From contig JAHISH010000264.1 in assembly GCA_018818365.1 (NCBI GenBank), positions 1-14,907 on the forward strand: a DNA stretch of 14,907 nt, written 5' to 3'. Numbering within the stretch: the stretch's first letter is position 1; every line of letters begins with the position of its first letter. Below, piece by piece: positions 6,302 through 14,788 of this stretch. The translations under genes were made by a program, and so were the position numbers. The stretch comes from Candidatus Omnitrophota bacterium (GTDB lineage Bacteria; Omnitrophota; Gorgyraeia; Gygaellales; Profunditerraquicolaceae). The notes beneath the pieces are model-generated. The model was not told the DNA's origin. It saw only the letters and a list, made by a program, of their open reading frames with translations, and searched no databases.

Positions 6302-7720
6302 TTAAGAACAGTTTTTAAGGGCCTTACGCATTGCCTCCTCAAAAAGCTCAATACTTAAATCTATCTCTTTCTCAGTAATATAAAATGAAGGGGCCAGGGT
6401 AAAGACATTCTTATAGTACCCTCCCACATCCAGAATAAGCCCTCGTCTTTTCCCTCCCGCAGATAGCCTTGCCTGCAGGCCGATATCGACCATCGCATCA
6501 ACCAGCTCTTTAAAAGGAGTAACGCCGTCTTTATGGCACATCTCCACACGCAGCGCCAACCCTAAGCCGTCAACATCTCCTATATACGGATATTTCTTTT
6601 GCAGCGCGCGCAGGCGACAGAGAAAGTAGCTGCCCTTACAGGGAATACTGGCCTGAAAATCCGATTCTTCGATAAGCCTCATCACCTCTAAGCCAACGGA
6701 AGTTCCTAAGGGATTGGAAGAAAAAGTAGCGTGCGTTGAGCCCGGAGGGAATACTTTCGGAGAGATCAGTCTTTCTTTTGCCCATATCCCCGAAATAGGG
6801 TTGAGGCCGTTGGTTAACGCCTTCCCAAAGACGATGATATCGGGAATCACCTCAAAATGCTCCAATGCCCAGAGCTTTCCTGTCCGCATGAACCCCATCT
6901 GTATCTCATCGTCCACTAACAAAATCCCGTAACGATCAAGTATCTCCTTAAATTTTGGGAAGTAACCGCGCGGAGGGATCACATACCCACCGGTGCCTTG
7001 AATAGGCTCAACATAGAACGCCGCAAACTCGCACGCATTGTTCTTTTTATTCACCACCGCATGGTACTCCGTCTCAAAGAGTTTTTCGAATTGACGCAGA
7101 CAATAAAAATCACAAACCTGCTTCTTTTGCTCGTAAGGGCAACGGAAACAATACGGGAACGGGACAAAGAGCGCACGTTCTCCGAAATGGCCGAAACGCT
7201 CGCGATAACGAAAACTTGAGGTAATCGCAGATGCCGCCAGTGTTCTTCCATGATAACCGCCCATAAACGCAAACACAAGGCTGCGCCCCGAATAGTTGCG
7301 TACCAACTTTAAAGAATCCTCTACGGCGGCAGAACCTCCGACATTAAAATGCACCCTTCCCTTCTCTTCAAACGCTAATTCACAACGCTGCGCAAGTTTT
7401 GCTGCCAGCCGGATCTTCTCTTCGTGAAGATATTGGCAGGCAAGCTGCGGAAGCGTATCGAGCTGTTTCTTAAGCGCGGCATTGAGGCGCTTATTCCCGT
7501 ACCCGAAGTTTACCGCAGAATACCACATCTGAAGATCCAAATACTCTATCCCCTCCTTATCATAGAGGGAACATCCCTGCGCCCGCGTAAAGACCGTGGG
7601 CTTCTCCACATAATGTACCGTATCACCCCAGGAACAATATTTTGCTTCCAACGCCATGAGTTCATTCGAAAAAAGAGAAACGTCGGACTCTTGTTTCTTC
7701 AACACGTTTCGTTGTTTCAT
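6302..7720 (-). CDS. Class III (ornithine/GABA-type) PLP-dependent aminotransferase
   Basis: The 472-residue protein has the fold-type I class III pattern: GGSAAVEDSLKLVR (128–141) at the phosphate-binding region, GGYHGRT (154–160), the acidic pair that contacts the PLP ring nitrogen in DDEIQMG (270–276), and the Schiff-base Lys300 in FGKALTNG. The usual Glu of the SGSEAVE signature is Ala131. Four cysteines in a short insertion (Cys191, Cys194, Cys203, Cys207) resemble the Cys-rich insertion of some archaeal and bacterial GABA/aspartate-type family members and could bind a metal. The amine donor and acceptor cannot be assigned. It is cytoplasmic. An AAGGA eight bases before the ATG supports the start. 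The ATG overlaps the HAD gene's stop by 4 bp, and this is the last gene of the operon. Confidence 0.88.
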   Translation of the reverse strand: MKQRNVLKKQESDVSLFSNELMALEAKYCSWGDTVHYVEKPTVFTRAQGCSLYDKEGIEYLDLQMWYSAVNFGYGNKRLNAALKKQLDTLPQLACQYLHEEKIRLAAKLAQRCELAFEEKGRVHFNVGGSAAVEDSLKLVRNYSGRSLVFAFMGGYHGRTLAASAITSSFRYRERFGHFGERALFVPFPYCFRCPYEQKKQVCDFYCLRQFEKLFETEYHAVVNKKNNACEFAAFYVEPIQGTGGYVIPPRGYFPKFKEILDRYGILLVDDEIQMGFMRTGKLWALEHFEVIPDIIVFGKALTNGLNPISGIWAKERLISPKVFPPGSTHATFSSNPLGTSVGLEVMRLIEESDFQASIPCKGSYFLCRLRALQKKYPYIGDVDGLGLALRVEMCHKDGVTPFKELVDAMVDIGLQARLSAGGKRRGLILDVGGYYKNVFTLAPSFYITEKEIDLSIELFEEAMRKALKNCS

Positions 7721-8385
7721 GATAAATATCCTTTCAAATACGCATACACATCCTTAAGGTTTTTAAAAGGTATTGCCGGGATCCTGGCTTTACGAAAATA
7801 CCCTAAAAGCTCCCCTTTGGCAAAAACGATGTCGGAGCATAACGCAGGGCAGATATCGGAACGCCCGTCACCGACGTAGATAATTATAGAATCTGCGCGT
7901 GTGTGTGCCAAGATGTTTTTAGTCTTACAATGTGCGCAACGATGACAATGGGGATGACGATACGGGAACCGCACCACTGTTTTCTTACCCAAGACGCGCA
8001 TGGTGTTGGCAAAAATCTTAATGGACCCGGAACCTTCAGACCTAATGATACGCGTAAGGATATAATCAAAGTTGTCGCTTACAATAAACGCGGGGACTCT
8101 CTTGGCTTTCAGCAAACTCACCAATCTGCCATACCAAAAATCGATGCGGATACTCTTTAAATAGCGATCCAAAGAGGCCTTCTCCAACTCCATATGTTCC
8201 AGTTGCCCCTTAAGGCACTGTTCTGAACCGATACTTCCCTCTTGCCATTTCTTTTCCAAGGCCTCCCATTGGCGACCGGGAGAAAACCTGACGAGCATAT
8301 CGTCAAAGATATCCTTGGAAGTAATGGTATTATCGAAGTCAAAGAACAGCACGCAATGCCGCGCTTCTAATTTTTTAGTACTCAT
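7717..8385 (-). CDS. HAD-superfamily phosphatase, MtnX-like (HAD-IB)
   Basis: The 222-residue protein has all HAD motifs: FDFDNT with nucleophile Asp16 and Asp18, motif II Ser103 in VSDN, Lys154 in CKTKN, and motif IV GDGRSD (172–177) with Asp173 and Asp177. A helical cap (about 30–90) and the Cys-rich stretch at 147–153 (C-x-x-C-x-x-C) just before the motif III Lys resemble the MtnX / phosphoserine-phosphatase-like branch. MtnX acts in methionine salvage, but no other mtn gene is here, so the substrate is unassigned. It lacks a signal peptide and is probably cytoplasmic. It follows batE by 21 bp, with a weak ribosome site next to a GGGATATCCC palindrome, and overlaps the aminotransferase start by 4 bp, so the two enzymes may act together. 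Confidence 0.82.
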   Translation of the reverse strand: MSTKKLEARHCVLFFDFDNTITSKDIFDDMLVRFSPGRQWEALEKKWQEGSIGSEQCLKGQLEHMELEKASLDRYLKSIRIDFWYGRLVSLLKAKRVPAFIVSDNFDYILTRIIRSEGSGSIKIFANTMRVLGKKTVVRFPYRHPHCHRCAHCKTKNILAHTRADSIIIYVGDGRSDICPALCSDIVFAKGELLGYFRKARIPAIPFKNLKDVYAYLKGYLS

Positions 8386-8406
8386 GGGATATCCCGCCAG
8401 AAAATA

Positions 8407-9219
8407 TTAAGGGATGATGCGTTCTGCCGCGTTCTTGTCCAACCACCCGATTTTTCCGTCAGCACGCCTGATTTTATACCATCCTGCGGAAACATCAATA
8501 ACCTCAACCGTACTACCCTCTCCCAACGTAAAATAAGTAGTCGCGTTTTCCTGAGGCTCGAACTTCACTTCGCCTTCTGCTGCCACGACGACCGCTCCGG
8601 TATGCGCAAAGGAAACCTTTCCATAAAGTGCGATGCCTGCCGTAAATAGCAACGCCACAAAAAACGCAATAAGAGATTTAGTCCTTCCCTTAAACGCAGG
8701 AAGAAAGATCCCCAAGATAAGAATAAGTATCGTACTAAGATAAAGCATGCTTAAGAAGACGGTAAGTTGGTCGATTCCTAAACCCTTAAAGAACGCACCG
8801 ATCCGACGAATAAACCAATTCCCCCCCCGGCTATCATCCTGAAGATTAAGCAACAAACGACAATACTGGTAGTTTGATCTAAGATCACTGTCATGCGGCA
8901 CAAAGAGCCGTGCGCGCTCATAATACAAAACCGCGCGTCCTAATTCCTCCTTTTTGAAATAACAATTCCCCAGATTATAATAGAGGGCTGCACTCTCAAA
9001 GCCTCGCCGAAGAATTCCCGTATAGGCATCAATGGCTTCGTCATAACGGTTCTGTCGGAAAAGACTATTCCCCTGCGTAAAATGCTCCTTCATTGCATCG
9101 GAAGTAATCTGGGCTTGCGCAAATACCCATCCACCCGCCAGTAACAAGAGACTCGCCAGCATTACGATGCGTATAGCTTTTCCGGGCTTCCCTGTATTAG
9201 CGTATGTTTCTCTGCACAT
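8407..9219 (-). CDS. batE: BatE: TPR and SH3-like membrane protein
   Basis: The 270-residue protein has a long positively charged N region and hydrophobic signal (17–35, AQA-like cleavage site), TPR repeats at about 43–110 (including ALYYNLGNCYFKKEELGRAV), two membrane segments (about 152–173 and 181–200) and a C-terminal SH3b-like domain (208–268) with GWYKIRRADGKIGWL. This is the usual BatE layout, and it ends the Bat series in the expected order. TPRs would mediate contacts with other Bat proteins in the periplasm. The ATG at 9219 overlaps batD by 23 bp with a GGAAG upstream; Met20 is an alternative start but lacks a ribosome site. A run of eight G (minus strand) encodes Arg-Gly-Gly before the first membrane segment. 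Confidence 0.85.
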   Translation of the reverse strand: MCRETYANTGKPGKAIRIVMLASLLLLAGGWVFAQAQITSDAMKEHFTQGNSLFRQNRYDEAIDAYTGILRRGFESAALYYNLGNCYFKKEELGRAVLYYERARLFVPHDSDLRSNYQYCRLLLNLQDDSRGGNWFIRRIGAFFKGLGIDQLTVFLSMLYLSTILILILGIFLPAFKGRTKSLIAFFVALLFTAGIALYGKVSFAHTGAVVVAAEGEVKFEPQENATTYFTLGEGSTVEVIDVSAGWYKIRRADGKIGWLDKNAAERIIP

Positions 9220-11026
9220 AATCGATTACTTCCCGTAAGGCCTGAAGCGCCTGTTCCATATTTTCTTTACCAAACTCTGCCGGCGCATAACGCGCCATAT
9301 CACAATCCCGGAAGAGCCGCCGGAATTGTTGGAGTATTTCCGCCGGGATACCCTTCTGAACCAACAATTGATCGACAATATCCGTAGTAATCCCGTGGGA
9401 GGATAAATGGAATTTATCTCCCAAGTATTCCTGGAGAGTCCCAAATACTGCGTCATAGAATTCTTTTGTCTTTTCTTGCGCAAGGAGGTCTTGCGCCCTA
9501 CGGATTCCTGCCTTGGCCTTTGCAGGCGCATGCAGAAGCCTGGCATAACGGGTATCATTCTTCAGGCGAGTCCGTATGCGATGAGCAATCATTGCCCCTA
9601 TCCATACCAGAAGAGCGATAAGATGGATCGCAAGAAAAAACGGATTCGCGTAAAGATACGCGCCCCTTCTTCTTAAATCTCCCGGGGAGGCCTTGATAAA
9701 AATAATATCCCTTCCTAATTTCTCTTCCTGCAAGATGCCCCCACCCCGGGGATCAATGATCCGCAACGGCTCCTGGATAGCCGATTGGGTAACTTTTATC
9801 GGGAACGGACCTTGGCGCACTATTTCATATTTCCCTGTCTTCGGATTGAAAAAATCAAAGGAAATCTCCGGAACCTCTCGGAGCTCATCGCGTAAAGGAA
9901 TCAATATCTGCTCAAACGATTTCTGATTCTCCTCCTGTTTGATCTGCGGCTCGTATACCTTGAAATTCTCTTCGGCGCGTAGCCGAGGGATCGTCACCGT
10001 ATTGAAATTACCCTCTCCCTTGATAGTAATCTTGAGGGTGATCGGATCGCCGACTTTGACTTCCCGAGGGCCGGCATCGGCGTCAAAAGTAAAACTTCCC
10101 ACTGCCCCTGAAAAATCCTTCGGTTTGTTTTCTTCGGGAAAATCAAGGATGGTTAAGGGAATATCGGTGGATTTCAGAGTAAGAGGATAGTTCTCATAGC
10201 GGCCGAAGAAATCCTCAAAGATGTCGGAATCAAAAAAGTCTTCAAACCCTGAAGGAGGTCGCCGGCGGCTCTGTTTTCGCACGATGAGATTGCAATTAAT
10301 CGTCGCCGGGCCTAAGCGGAACTCTCCGGTCCTGGTGCCGAATACCACGGCATTAAACTCTATGACTTCGTACGCAACCCCTGCCAAGGTTTCTTGATAC
10401 TGCCTTGGTTGGCCAAACGTCCCGATTGAGAACCCTTCGTGAGGTATTTGCGGATATTCGATATCGCGGATACCTAACCGGTTCACATAGAGCTTGATAG
10501 AAATAGGGATCAGTTCATTAATCGTGCCCCGGTTCTTCTCTGCCTGAATAACCAAGAAAACCCTGTCGTTAATATCTCCCAAAGGAGAAGATGCCTCTGG
10601 TGAGCCACTCGGCCCTTGATTCTGTGCAGGAGGATTCCTCTGCGCGGTCACCGCAATAGATACGGGATTAGAAACATACGTATCGCCATTATAATCAAAT
10701 TTCAAAGGACCGATGGCATAGGAACCTGTTTTTAGCGCAAGGAGCGTATAGGCATGCGTAATCGAGCTGCTGACTTGGCTGTTGACTATCGACATGCGCG
10801 TTGAAGGCCCAAGGTAGCGCGCGCGAAATCCCTCTATCTCCGGGAACTCCAAAGGCGGCATATTCTGAGTATTATTAAAGGTAAGGTTAAGTTGAATGGC
10901 ATTACCCACGCCCACGGTATTGGCGTCAACGGTAAGTTCAAAATTGACGGTCTTGGCAAAAGCGCACGTCACACAAGATACTGCTAAAACAAAAGATAGT
11001 AATAAAGAAAGCCGTATCGTTCTCAT
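9197..11026 (-). CDS. batD: BatD: oxygen-tolerance (Bat) membrane protein
   Basis: The 609-residue protein begins with a signal peptide (1–24, cleavage near AFA). BatD-type β-sandwich modules follow in the periplasm: one starts VNFELTVDANTVGVGN (27–42) and carries a GSYAIGPLKF segment, and later ones share the GEFRLGP and GDPITLKITIKGEGN patterns typical of BatD. A single membrane segment (about 463–482) leads to a cytoplasmic helical domain (about 495–609). That domain has a TKEFY…YLGDKF…TTD…DCDMARYAP pattern also present in the other BatD-like protein of this locus. An acidic, aromatic linker lies at 260–280. An AAGGA site precedes the ATG. The start shares one base with the batC stop. It probably acts as the transmembrane scaffold of the Bat complex; no enzymatic motif is visible. 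Confidence 0.9.
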   Translation of the reverse strand: MRTIRLSLLLSFVLAVSCVTCAFAKTVNFELTVDANTVGVGNAIQLNLTFNNTQNMPPLEFPEIEGFRARYLGPSTRMSIVNSQVSSSITHAYTLLALKTGSYAIGPLKFDYNGDTYVSNPVSIAVTAQRNPPAQNQGPSGSPEASSPLGDINDRVFLVIQAEKNRGTINELIPISIKLYVNRLGIRDIEYPQIPHEGFSIGTFGQPRQYQETLAGVAYEVIEFNAVVFGTRTGEFRLGPATINCNLIVRKQSRRRPPSGFEDFFDSDIFEDFFGRYENYPLTLKSTDIPLTILDFPEENKPKDFSGAVGSFTFDADAGPREVKVGDPITLKITIKGEGNFNTVTIPRLRAEENFKVYEPQIKQEENQKSFEQILIPLRDELREVPEISFDFFNPKTGKYEIVRQGPFPIKVTQSAIQEPLRIIDPRGGGILQEEKLGRDIIFIKASPGDLRRRGAYLYANPFFLAIHLIALLVWIGAMIAHRIRTRLKNDTRYARLLHAPAKAKAGIRRAQDLLAQEKTKEFYDAVFGTLQEYLGDKFHLSSHGITTDIVDQLLVQKGIPAEILQQFRRLFRDCDMARYAPAEFGKENMEQALQALREVIDYVQRNIR

Positions 11027-11859
11027 TACCAGTCCTTCTCTGCTTCTCGTATGCTTCCGCGCGGCGTATCTTTCAATTCCCCTTGAGCCATTTCTTCATC
11101 CCGCAGGCCTTCAAGAAGCATCTTGGCCTCCTGGGCAGACATTTCTCGTTTTTCTTCCTGCGTGCTGCCTGCGCGTTCATTGTTTTCGCCGCCGCCAGGC
11201 CTGCGCGCTTCGTTCTGACTATTTTTCTCCTGGGAAGAATCTTCTTTCTTTTCCTGCGGCTGCGATCCCTGCGGGGGGCCGGAAGAACCTTGTTCTTCTT
11301 TTTGAGACTCTTTTTCTTTCTTCTCTGAAGAAGGTGGGGGTTGCGCAGGAGGATTCTTTAATCTTTCCTTAAGTGCGTTGAGTTTCCTCTCGGAAAGCTC
11401 ATAATTGAATCTCGCATCCTGATCCCCTGGGTTTAACTCGATGGCACGCCTATAATGCTGCAGCGATGCCTCTAAAGCCTGTACCGCAGCGGCACTATCT
11501 TGCTCTTGGAGGCTTTCCCCAAGAAAATATTTGGCATTGCCCATATTGTAGGCGGCGCGGAATTCCAACTTTTTATCGTCGGTTGCAAAGGCGCGCGGGA
11601 AAGATTCTGCCGCCTGCGCGTACTGCCCATTTTTATACTCTGCGGTTCCCTCGTTATAATGAATATACGCTGAATCCGGCTGGAGTTTCTCTGCCTCTTG
11701 GTAACCCTGCAAGGCCTGGTCGTATTTTTTTTCCTGATACAACCTGTTTGCGCGGGTTATTATTGTACCACTATTGGCGGCGAATGCCAACGTCTCCCCG
11801 CACCGCGATAAGAAAAAACACAACACTATTGAGATCAAATTAAGGCGCGCGTCTCTCAC
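11026..11859 (-). CDS. batC: BatC: TPR protein with charged low-complexity tail
   Basis: The 277-residue protein has a hydrophobic signal (about 7–28), TPR repeats at about 35–165 (YDQALQGYQEAEKLQPDSAY; AVQALEASLQHYRRAIELNP), and a Pro/Gln/Glu/Lys/Ser-rich disordered stretch at 171–238. The extreme C terminus, MLLEGLRDEEM… ending KDW, matches the conserved tail of BatC. The start codon is GTG at 11859, supported by GGAGG nine bases upstream; the gene overlaps batB by 20 bp. It is presumably periplasmic or membrane-tethered and linked to BatA/BatB, as its position immediately after the two VWA genes suggests. Cys20 follows LSR and is not a proper lipobox. Confidence 0.85.
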   Translation of the reverse strand: MRDARLNLISIVLCFFLSRCGETLAFAANSGTIITRANRLYQEKKYDQALQGYQEAEKLQPDSAYIHYNEGTAEYKNGQYAQAAESFPRAFATDDKKLEFRAAYNMGNAKYFLGESLQEQDSAAAVQALEASLQHYRRAIELNPGDQDARFNYELSERKLNALKERLKNPPAQPPPSSEKKEKESQKEEQGSSGPPQGSQPQEKKEDSSQEKNSQNEARRPGGGENNERAGSTQEEKREMSAQEAKMLLEGLRDEEMAQGELKDTPRGSIREAEKDW

Positions 11860-12844
11860 TAATCAGTGCCTCCGTTAAAATGAATAGACATGCCAGCGCT
11901 AAGGGAATCTGAAATTGCTCTTCGTAACGCTTGGCCATCTTGCTTTCAAACTCATATTTCTCTCTCTTCGATATCTTCTCTCGGTATAATAAATCCAGAC
12001 CGAATTCAAGAGGAGTCGCGTGGAGATAACTACCGCCTGTGGTCAAGGCGATATTCTGTAAAATCCTTTCATCAAGGCGGGATTTAACCACATTGCCGTT
12101 CTTATCTTTAAGATATTCCTTGGCCGTGCCTTTTTCTTCGAGAAGGATCAATTCCCCCTCAGAAGTCCCTACGCCGATACAATAAATCACTACCCCCTTT
12201 TTCTTGGCCTCCTCTGCAGCTTCCAAGGGGTTACCTTCATGGTCTTCTCCATCGGTAATAATCACTACCACTTTATATTGCGCGGAGGCGCCTTCGCAAC
12301 TTCTCAGCGCTTCGCGTATTGCGCTCGACAATGAGGTCCCTGCCCGGGGGATAGTATCGGTATCCACGCTCTCTAAAGAACTCAAAAATCCGCTATAATC
12401 GACGGTAAGCGGGCACTGCACAAATGCCGTTCCGGCAAAGGCGATCAATCCGATACGGTCTCCTTTGAGTTGACGCACCAGGTCCCTGACCGCAAGCTTG
12501 GCGCGCTGGAGCCTACTTGGTTTGATGTCCTGGGCGCGCATACTCGTTGAAGTATCCAAGGCAATAAAAATATCCAACCCTTTTCTTTTGACCTCTTGCC
12601 AGTGAAACCCCCACTGTGGGCGTAAGAGCGCAAAAAACCCCAGCCCCACCCCTATAATAAGAAGCGTTGCTTTGATGCGCTGTTTTCTTGCATCGACATA
12701 GGAAAGTAATTCGTGCAAAAGGTTCTCTTGCGCGAAGCGCGCTTCTGTCCTCTTGCGCGCGTCAAAGGCCCAGGCGAAAAACGCAATAAGAGCAGCAACT
12801 ATTCCGATAAAAAACCAGAGTAATTCCAACCGGGCAAAACGCAT
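11840..12844 (-). CDS. batB: BatB: VWA-domain membrane protein
   Basis: The 334-residue protein has two N-terminal membrane segments (about 8–27 and 57–75), a von Willebrand factor A domain at about 89–285 and a C-terminal membrane segment (about 312–328). The metal-ion-dependent adhesion site is complete: DTSTS (97–101), Thr170 in AGTSLS and Asp198 in ITDGED. The fragment GDRIGLIAFAGTAFVQCPLT is characteristic of the BatA/BatB family. The VWA domain would bind a divalent metal and mediate protein contacts. No ribosome site is seen before the ATG at 12844; only 7 bp separate it from the batA stop, so translation is probably coupled. It is a close paralogue of the upstream batA. Confidence 0.92.
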   Translation of the reverse strand: MRFARLELLWFFIGIVAALIAFFAWAFDARKRTEARFAQENLLHELLSYVDARKQRIKATLLIIGVGLGFFALLRPQWGFHWQEVKRKGLDIFIALDTSTSMRAQDIKPSRLQRAKLAVRDLVRQLKGDRIGLIAFAGTAFVQCPLTVDYSGFLSSLESVDTDTIPRAGTSLSSAIREALRSCEGASAQYKVVVIITDGEDHEGNPLEAAEEAKKKGVVIYCIGVGTSEGELILLEEKGTAKEYLKDKNGNVVKSRLDERILQNIALTTGGSYLHATPLEFGLDLLYREKISKREKYEFESKMAKRYEEQFQIPLALACLFILTEALISERRAP

Positions 12845-12851
12845 AGGAAAT

Positions 12852-13847
12852 TTAAGGTATTTTTCTTAAAATAGTATTCGAAAGAACTATCTCCATCAAC
12901 ACCAGGAATAATCCGGGAATCAGAAAAAACGGGAACAATTCGCGGTATTCTTGGTACCCCTTCTCTTCGATGATGGTCTTCTCTAGCCGGTCGATCTCTT
13001 TATAAATCTCTCTTAAACTCTCGGTATCCGTTGCCCGAAAATACTTCCCGTCTGTTATAGAAGCGATCTCCCTCAAGGATTCCTCATCGATATCAATCTG
13101 TACCCTCTGATAGACGGTATTTCCGAAGAAGTCCTTTGCCGGATAGGGCACCGGCCCTTGGGCCCCTGCGCCGATAGTATAGACCTTTACCTTCAGGGCC
13201 TTGGCAGCTTCGGCGGCAGTGCGCGGCGAGATCTTTCCGGTATTATTACGGCCGTCGGTAAGAAGGACCACGACCTTACTCTTGGCCTTAGTATCGCGAA
13301 GCCGGTTCAACGCGGTCGCTATTCCTGAGCCGATTGCGGTCCCGTCTTCGATCATCCCGGTACGCACCCGTTCTAGATTCTGTAAGAGCCATGAATAGTC
13401 GAGTGTCAACGGAGAGATTGTGTACGCGCGCGCGGCAAACGCAACTACCCCGATACGATCATGGCTTCTGCCTTTGACAAATTCTTCGACCACTTCTTTG
13501 ACGACCTCAATACGGCTCTTGCGTCGATTCCCCATCTTGAAATCCTCAGCGAGCATGCTGGTAGAAGAATCAATGGCTAACACAATATCAATGCCGTCTA
13601 CCTCGATCTTGGACTCCGCCAGCGGAAGACGCGGCCTGGCTAACGCAAAGACAACCAAACAGAGCGCAAAGAACCGTACTACCGTCAGATTCTTATAAAG
13701 ACGTATCTTCCAAGAAGTGCGCAACCCTCCCAGCAAATCCCCCGAAGAAAACTTCATGCCGCAAGGTTGACCCCGAGTACGCACGTACCATAACAAGCCG
13801 GCGATAAGGGGAATACAGATCAAGAACCAAGGATCGCTAAGACTCAT
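12852..13847 (-). CDS. batA: BatA: VWA-domain membrane protein
   Basis: The 331-residue protein starts with the family's N-terminal pattern SDPWFL and a membrane segment (about 6–22), has a second near 54–70 (VVRFFALCLVVFALARP), a VWA domain from about 86 to 280, and a C-terminal membrane segment (about 308–325). The MIDAS residues are all present: DSSTS (93–97), Thr170 in DGTAIG and Asp198 in LTDGRNN. This intact site argues for a functional metal-binding VWA. The ATG at 13847 overlaps the stop of the preceding BatD-like gene as ATGA. BatA and BatB together form the VWA pair typical of Bat operons. Confidence 0.92.
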   Translation of the reverse strand: MSLSDPWFLICIPLIAGLLWYVRTRGQPCGMKFSSGDLLGGLRTSWKIRLYKNLTVVRFFALCLVVFALARPRLPLAESKIEVDGIDIVLAIDSSTSMLAEDFKMGNRRKSRIEVVKEVVEEFVKGRSHDRIGVVAFAARAYTISPLTLDYSWLLQNLERVRTGMIEDGTAIGSGIATALNRLRDTKAKSKVVVLLTDGRNNTGKISPRTAAEAAKALKVKVYTIGAGAQGPVPYPAKDFFGNTVYQRVQIDIDEESLREIASITDGKYFRATDTESLREIYKEIDRLEKTIIEEKGYQEYRELFPFFLIPGLFLVLMEIVLSNTILRKIP

Positions 13848-14788
13848 CGTGTACGATTCCCCTCGGGTTCTTCGGTAACTTCTTTGGTCTGATCGACAAG
13901 CCTCTTGGCGGATTGAAACACGCCTTCTATCTCATCTGTCTGCGGCGCATACTTGGCAAACTTCACCAGATCACAATGGGAGAGGAAGTCCTTTAAGAGT
14001 TCTTTATGCTCTTTGGCTAAAAGCGAGGAGCCCTTCAAGTCAAAGAGGAATTCCTCGGTAGTCATATCGGGAGCACGCAGGGAAAAACGATTCTCCAGGT
14101 AGTGCCGTACGATCCCAGAGAGCATACTATAATATTCCTTTGTCCTGCCTTGCCGGATCAACTCTTGTTTCTTAAGCTCCTCCAATTGCGCATAGGCGAT
14201 TTCATGGGCGGGACGGGGAGGCGTAGGGGAGAACGCATTGCGCCGCTTCAGCAGATACATGCCGACTCCCCATAGCAACAACGCCAAAATAACCACCCAC
14301 CACATCTTAAATACGCCAAATGCAGAAGGCAATTCCATCGGCCCCTTGATATCTTTAAGCGTTGGTTCTTCTCCTGCTCCTTCTAAAAGGCTTTTGACCT
14401 GGATGCGCTCTTCTTTAGTCTTAATCTCCTGCCATTGGTCCTGGCCTTTCTTCTTATAACGTATAACTACCGCAGGAAGGACAATCTCTCCTGTTGAATA
14501 CGTCTGAAGAGTATATCGTGCCGTAATTTTTTTTCTTCCCCAGAAAGAACGTACCCGCGTAAGCTCTTCTTTTACCGTAAAATCCCCCCACCCCTTGGAG
14601 AAATCCGGGAACTGCACCTCGGTATCCTTCTCTGCGGTAGCGGTCAGTGTACAAGAAACCTTATCTGCAATGAGAACGGTACGGGCCTTCAGTTCCATCT
14701 TAAGCGCAACGGGCACCTTCAGCTCCTGCGCCGAAGAATGCGACAAAAACCCCAATAAGGCAATGAGTATAAGCAAGTACTTTCTCAA
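13844..14788 (-). CDS. BatD/DUF4381-like membrane protein
   Basis: The 314-residue protein has a signal peptide (1–20, ending SSA), a periplasmic β-rich region (about 22–135), a membrane segment (161–180) and a cytoplasmic helical domain (about 195–305). The last matches the DUF4381-type segment of Bat loci: TKEYY at 216–220, RHYLENRF, DMTTEEF and HCDLVKFAKYAP at 271–282. BatD in this locus has the same tail pattern. The start is TTG at 14788, with AGGAG seven bases upstream and overlap with the DUF58 stop (TTGA), both supporting it. It sits between a DUF58 gene and batA, the usual position for this protein. Its function is unknown; it probably belongs to the Bat membrane assembly. Confidence 0.78.
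   Translation of the reverse strand: MRKYLLILIALLGFLSHSSAQELKVPVALKMELKARTVLIADKVSCTLTATAEKDTEVQFPDFSKGWGDFTVKEELTRVRSFWGRKKITARYTLQTYSTGEIVLPAVVIRYKKKGQDQWQEIKTKEERIQVKSLLEGAGEEPTLKDIKGPMELPSAFGVFKMWWVVILALLLWGVGMYLLKRRNAFSPTPPRPAHEIAYAQLEELKKQELIRQGRTKEYYSMLSGIVRHYLENRFSLRAPDMTTEEFLFDLKGSSLLAKEHKELLKDFLSHCDLVKFAKYAPQTDEIEGVFQSAKRLVDQTKEVTEEPEGNRTR

Noticed and set aside
8386..8395. GGGATATCCC palindrome before the HAD gene as an operator
   Set aside because: It is only 10 bp, lies between the batE stop and the HAD start inside the operon, and no promoter elements are near it.
11083..11843. Plus-strand open frames opposite batC, including one rich in Phe/Leu/Arg
   Set aside because: They mirror the low-complexity charged tail and TPR codons of batC on the minus strand, have no ribosome sites, and match no family.
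11800..11859. BatC as a lipoprotein through Cys20
   Set aside because: The residues before Cys20 are Leu-Ser-Arg; Arg at −1 does not fit a lipobox.
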